Shown piece after piece: positions 38,271 through 39,326 of a stretch of DNA of 39,326 bases; within the stretch, counting starts at the first letter, position 1, and every line of letters starts with the position of its first letter. Source of the DNA: a virus; the IMG/VR virus record IMGVR_UViG_3300047457_000387, positions 1 to 39,326 of that record; one strand, 5' to 3'. Below the pieces are notes generated by a model. That model did not search any database, had not been told where the DNA came from, and saw only the letters and a program-made list of their open reading frames with translations. Both the position numbers and the translations under genes were made by a program.

Positions 38271-39326
38271 TCACTCCCAAGTTACTGTCAACGCGCCATT
38301 ATCGAAGGTATCCACCCCACCTGTGGTAGTAAGGCGTACTCTATCTAAAACACCAGTTAAAGCTTTAGTGCCAGCAAGTGTCCACATCGCCGCAGAGTTA
38401 CCTTTTGCGATAAGCCCTGTAGCTATCCACGATGTTCCAGTAAATGTTATAATCACAATACCTGTTACAAGTTGCGCTGCTGCGGTATCGTAGATGCCAA
38501 AACCATCGGAAATATTTCCAGTGGTAGCACCTGCACCAAGTGCAGTAGACGCACCTCCATAACCAGAATTAGAAACTCCACTCGCTGTTCCCAATTGAAA
38601 CCTGTACGGACTTGTTCCAGTAGAACTTACGTCGTTAAGTATTATTGTTATGCGCTTCACCCACGGTGGAATCCCAGTAACGTCGATCGACGTTCCGCTT
38701 GTTGTTGCAACCGTTGCGCTTGTTGTGATTCTTGATGTAATAATCTTATTCCCGCCAGCTCCTTGAATTGCTGAAGGTGCAGTAGCCCATGTACCAGCAG
38801 TCGCTTGCGTAGATTCGACATAGCCAATCACTCGATAAGCCACATTTGTTCGTGCAGTAGTTGAATAGACTACGGTTGCACTATCCGCTGCTCCCGCGCC
38901 ACCCTCAGCGGTTGTACTGATTAATCCTGTTTCGTCCAGCACTAATCCAGACGCAATATTTACAACAGCCAGTTCAATCGTTCCCGCGTTATTCAATGCC
39001 AGTACAGCTAACCTTGAAAGTTGTGCCGATGTAGTGCCAAGTGTCGAACCGCTTGAGATAACCAGATTAGCAGGTGTTCCAGATACTTTAGTAACTGTTC
39101 CACTACCCGCAGTAGTTGACCTAAAATCCAGCGATAAAGCAGATGCACTTATGGTTAACGCGCTACTACCGACAGATGCAGAAATAGGCTGAATTTCTCT
39201 TACGCCAGTAGTTGTCCCAGTTCCTCCTTGTGCAGCAGATAACGGTGTAGTTAATCCAGTTAGAGAAGTAATATCCGAGTTAGCACCAGACCGTGCTACG
39301 TTAGCATCACTAACAGCCGTGTTTAA
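38271..39326 (-). CDS. Tail fibre protein, C-terminal part (continues at 1..541)
   Basis: The open frame comes in from the right edge and ends at 38271. With the N-terminal piece it makes about 451 residues when one copy of the overlap is removed. The C-terminal 240 residues (GLVLDETGLISTTAEGGAGAADSA through VRLTTTGGVDTFDNGALTVTWE) are Thr/Ser/Gly-rich beta sequence. Segments such as WVKRITIILNDVSSTGTSPYRFQLGTASG are common in receptor-facing ends of environmental phage fibres. It is followed immediately by its probable partner gene. Confidence 0.75.
   Translation of the reverse strand, partial: LNTAVSDANVARSGANSDITSLTGLTTPLSAAQGGTGTTTGVREIQPISASVGSSALTISASALSLDFRSTTAGSGTVTKVSGTPANLVISSGSTLGTTSAQLSRLAVLALNNAGTIELAVVNIASGLVLDETGLISTTAEGGAGAADSATVVYSTTARTNVAYRVIGYVESTQATAGTWATAPSAIQGAGGNKIITSRITTSATVATTSGTSIDVTGIPPWVKRITIILNDVSSTGTSPYRFQLGTASGVSNSGYGGASTALGAGATTGNISDGFGIYDTAAAQLVTGIVIITFTGTSWIATGLIAKGNSAAMWTLAGTKALTGVLDRVRLTTTGGVDTFDNGALTVTWE
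39086..39326. repeat. Terminal overlap of a circular assembly (right copy)
   Basis: Copy of 1-241 with two substitutions (39190 and 39199), both changing amino acids of the fibre. See the left copy for the interpretation. Removing one copy closes the circle in frame. Confidence 0.9.

Noticed and set aside
1-39326. CRISPR array, diversity-generating retroelement or integrase
   Set aside because: No regularly spaced direct repeats with unique spacers, no reverse transcriptase and no tyrosine or serine recombinase were found.

Overview
The window is an essentially complete, A+T-rich genome of a tailed phage of podovirus type infecting a Gram-negative bacterium. It has terminase, portal, scaffold, coat, tail-tube and internal ejection proteins, but no sheath, tape measure or long-tail genes. 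The first 241 bases recur at the end (39086-39326) with two substitutions, so this is a linearised circular assembly with a unit of about 39,085 bp, cut inside a tail-fibre gene. Sec signal peptides, a lipoprotein, a GH108 endolysin and two FNR-type boxes point to a Gram-negative, probably facultatively anaerobic host. The species cannot be named. No integrase or obvious lysogeny module was found.

Layout. (1) The late unit is on the minus strand, reading from about 21.4 kb down to 1 and across the junction to 36.2 kb. In order it holds two small regulator or accessory genes, an amber-interrupted zinc-ribbon gene, terS, an intein-containing terL, a small gene, portal, five accessory virion genes (one with seven 22-residue repeats), a zinc-ribbon gene, scaffold, major capsid, small virion genes, three large internal or ejection proteins, two tail-tube proteins, the junction tail fibre, and the lysis genes. 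(2) A 787-bp noncoding hub (21410-22196) carries five copies of a 49-bp repeat. (3) The early unit is on the plus strand (22197-24312). It consists of small host-takeover-type genes including an ArdA-like protein, driven by two copies of one promoter module (FNR box, -10, palindrome). (4) The replication unit is on the minus strand (29439 down to 24309): Cro-like regulator, small membrane protein, DUF1376 O-like initiator with internal iterons, P-like loader, small genes, RuvC-like resolvase and a TOPRIM/DUF3987 primase-helicase-type protein. (5) A plus-strand unit (29623-36054) holds a Rad52-like annealing protein, RNA ligase, Gp157-like protein, SSB, dUTPase, many small genes, a secreted repeat protein and tRNA-Trp. 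It meets the end of the late unit at a candidate structured RNA.

The most striking system is in terL. The gene carries a complete-looking 285-residue intein, inserted exactly in the nuclease-domain motif HDD/CLDALAY. The linker of that intein is overlapped, in another reading frame of the same strand, by a complete HNH endonuclease gene with its own -35/-10 promoter and Shine-Dalgarno sequence. This looks like a mobile element in which the splicing protein and the homing nuclease are two separate products of the same DNA. Other notable items are the duplicated FNR-box promoter module, the 49-bp repeat array, the amber codon within a CxxC zinc knuckle, and the structured RNA next to the tRNA.
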